From positions 137,046-201,045 of the forward strand of contig JTDE01000318.1 in assembly GCA_014338405.1 (NCBI GenBank): DNA of 64,000 nucleotides. The letters run 5' to 3'. Numbering within the stretch: the stretch's first letter is position 1; every line of letters starts with the position of its first letter. Shown here one piece after another: positions 63,174 through 64,000 of this stretch. Under the pieces are notes generated by a model, which saw only the letters and a list, made by a program, of their open reading frames with translations, did not search any database and had not been told where the DNA came from. A program made the position numbers and the translations under genes. The stretch comes from Paragonimus skrjabini miyazakii (Eukaryota; Platyhelminthes; Trematoda; Plagiorchiida; Troglotrematidae).

Positions 63174-63525
63174 GGAGAGAGGTCCTAGTCGCGGGACCAT
63201 CGATTGGAGTTACCAGGACAGTTACTTTGTCTCCTCTCGAGGCGATCGGGCAAACCTGATCATTACTTACAGACAGAAATTGGTTGAGTGTTCACATGTG
63301 ATAATTTGGTCGTGTCTAATGTGAGGTCAATGATGCAGTGGTAAACACGGTTGCCTCATGAACAGCGTGTCCGTGGTTCAAGTCCCGGCAGCGGCAATGA
63401 TATGCACTACTGACGAGCTCTAATGAGAGCGAAACTCGAGTCTAGTGCTTCTTTTCGAAAGCGACCGCCTTGATAGTCTATGGGGATGCGACAGCTGCGA
63501 TCAATTGTGGGTGATGTTCAATTTA
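63174..63525 (+). mobile_element. tRNA-related SINE, best B-box, with 5' module
   Basis: The SINE proper starts at about 63281 (GGTTGAGTGTTCACATGTGA). It has an A-box-like GTCAATGATGCAGTGGT (63325-63341) and a consensus B-box GGTTCAAGTCC at 63375-63385, the internal RNA polymerase III promoter of a tRNA-derived element. The tail blocks CACTACTGACGAGCTC, AATGAGAGCGAAACTCGAG, GTGCTTCTTTTCGAAAGCG and GCGACAGCTGCGATCA follow. The block 63174-63260 before it (GTCGCGGGACC, CAGTTACTTTGTCTCC, GCGATCGGGCAAACCTGATC) is shared with the copy at 44732. There is no poly(A) tail. Confidence 0.88.
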
Positions 63526-64000
63526 AATGGATTGTTAAGCAGTTCAGCAAGTCTCTTTTGCACAGGTAGTGAGCCTGGTTTATCTCTCTTTTTAACCTTG
63601 AGGTCTACCAAATATTATGTAGGCAACAGTTAATGAACTTTTGGTCACTACCCAAGCGCATCTGATGCGAGCCATATTCTTATGGTACGCAAACTTCCGG
63701 CAGTACCATCGCTACTAGTTACTTTTCAAATGCGTTAACAACCTTGTATTATCATTCCTAAATTTATATGTGAGGCTCGCAGTTATCCGGTTGAAGAGCA
63801 ACGCTTAACGTGGCGATTATCGTCGTTCGTTAGGATAAATACATAACTACGATCTGTGGTCAACGTAATTCAACCTAACACAAACCGACCTTCCGGTACA
63901 GTTCGTGAACACATTGCCTATCGGCTCCTGTTTATTGGTTCAACGTTCGAACCTAATGAGTTAAAAGTTGTACAAAAACAATTCAGGAAGTTATTTCGGA
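63526..64000. other. Unassigned DNA at the window end
   Basis: No supported feature. The 62-codon frame overlapping this start is in SINE sequence. Confidence 0.4.

Noticed and set aside
63325..63400. Possible tRNA gene
   Set aside because: A- and B-box are present, but the sequence does not fold as a tRNA and is shared with dispersed SINE copies.
1..64000. CRISPR arrays, operons, Shine-Dalgarno sites, phage or rRNA genes
   Set aside because: No spaced short repeats, no dense coding and no rRNA-like blocks; composition and retroelements point to a eukaryotic nuclear genome.

Overview
The window looks like gene-poor nuclear DNA of a flatworm, most likely a digenean trematode (fluke). It is AT-rich and contains no long intact reading frame; the longest is 166 codons, and the number of 60-130 codon frames is about what stop-codon chance gives at this base composition. 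It holds a run of exactly 100 N (scaffold join) and many decayed retroelements: RTE-type LINE, a second LINE type with a C-terminal zinc finger, Penelope-like, BEL/Pao, Ty3/Gypsy and a tRNA-related SINE. The phylum is inferred from the look of the RTE, Penelope and LINE protein fragments, which resemble fluke and schistosome elements; no single-copy gene confirms it.

Layout. 1-13 kb: mostly unassigned sequence with an 887-bp inverted repeat of about 99.5% identity (4052-4938 and 10631-11517), a SINE, and one half of a dispersed repeat pair. 12-16.8 kb: a BEL/Pao remnant on the minus strand, a Ty3/Gypsy integrase tail on the plus strand, a second SINE and a 180-bp inverted pair that may be LTR sequence. 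17-46 kb: long intronic or intergenic DNA with few recognisable features (assembly gap, SINE copies, short repeats). 46.7-47.7 kb: a LINE fragment and a SINE. 50.5-55 kb: a nearly complete LINE whose 5' half (endonuclease and linker) is inverted relative to its 3' half (reverse transcriptase and zinc finger), the arrangement left by twin priming. 56.4-61.1 kb: one convincing host-gene exon on the minus strand, then a Penelope-like element interrupted by an RTE insertion. 61.1-64 kb: two more SINE copies.

No host gene can be assembled. One exon (56722-56911, minus) is well supported by base composition and splice signals; two others are candidates only. All transposon proteins carry stops, frameshifts or lost catalytic residues, so none should be active. 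No prokaryotic, viral, CRISPR or rRNA features were seen. The informative content is the history of insertion, inversion and probable gene conversion among repeats rather than a working gene system.
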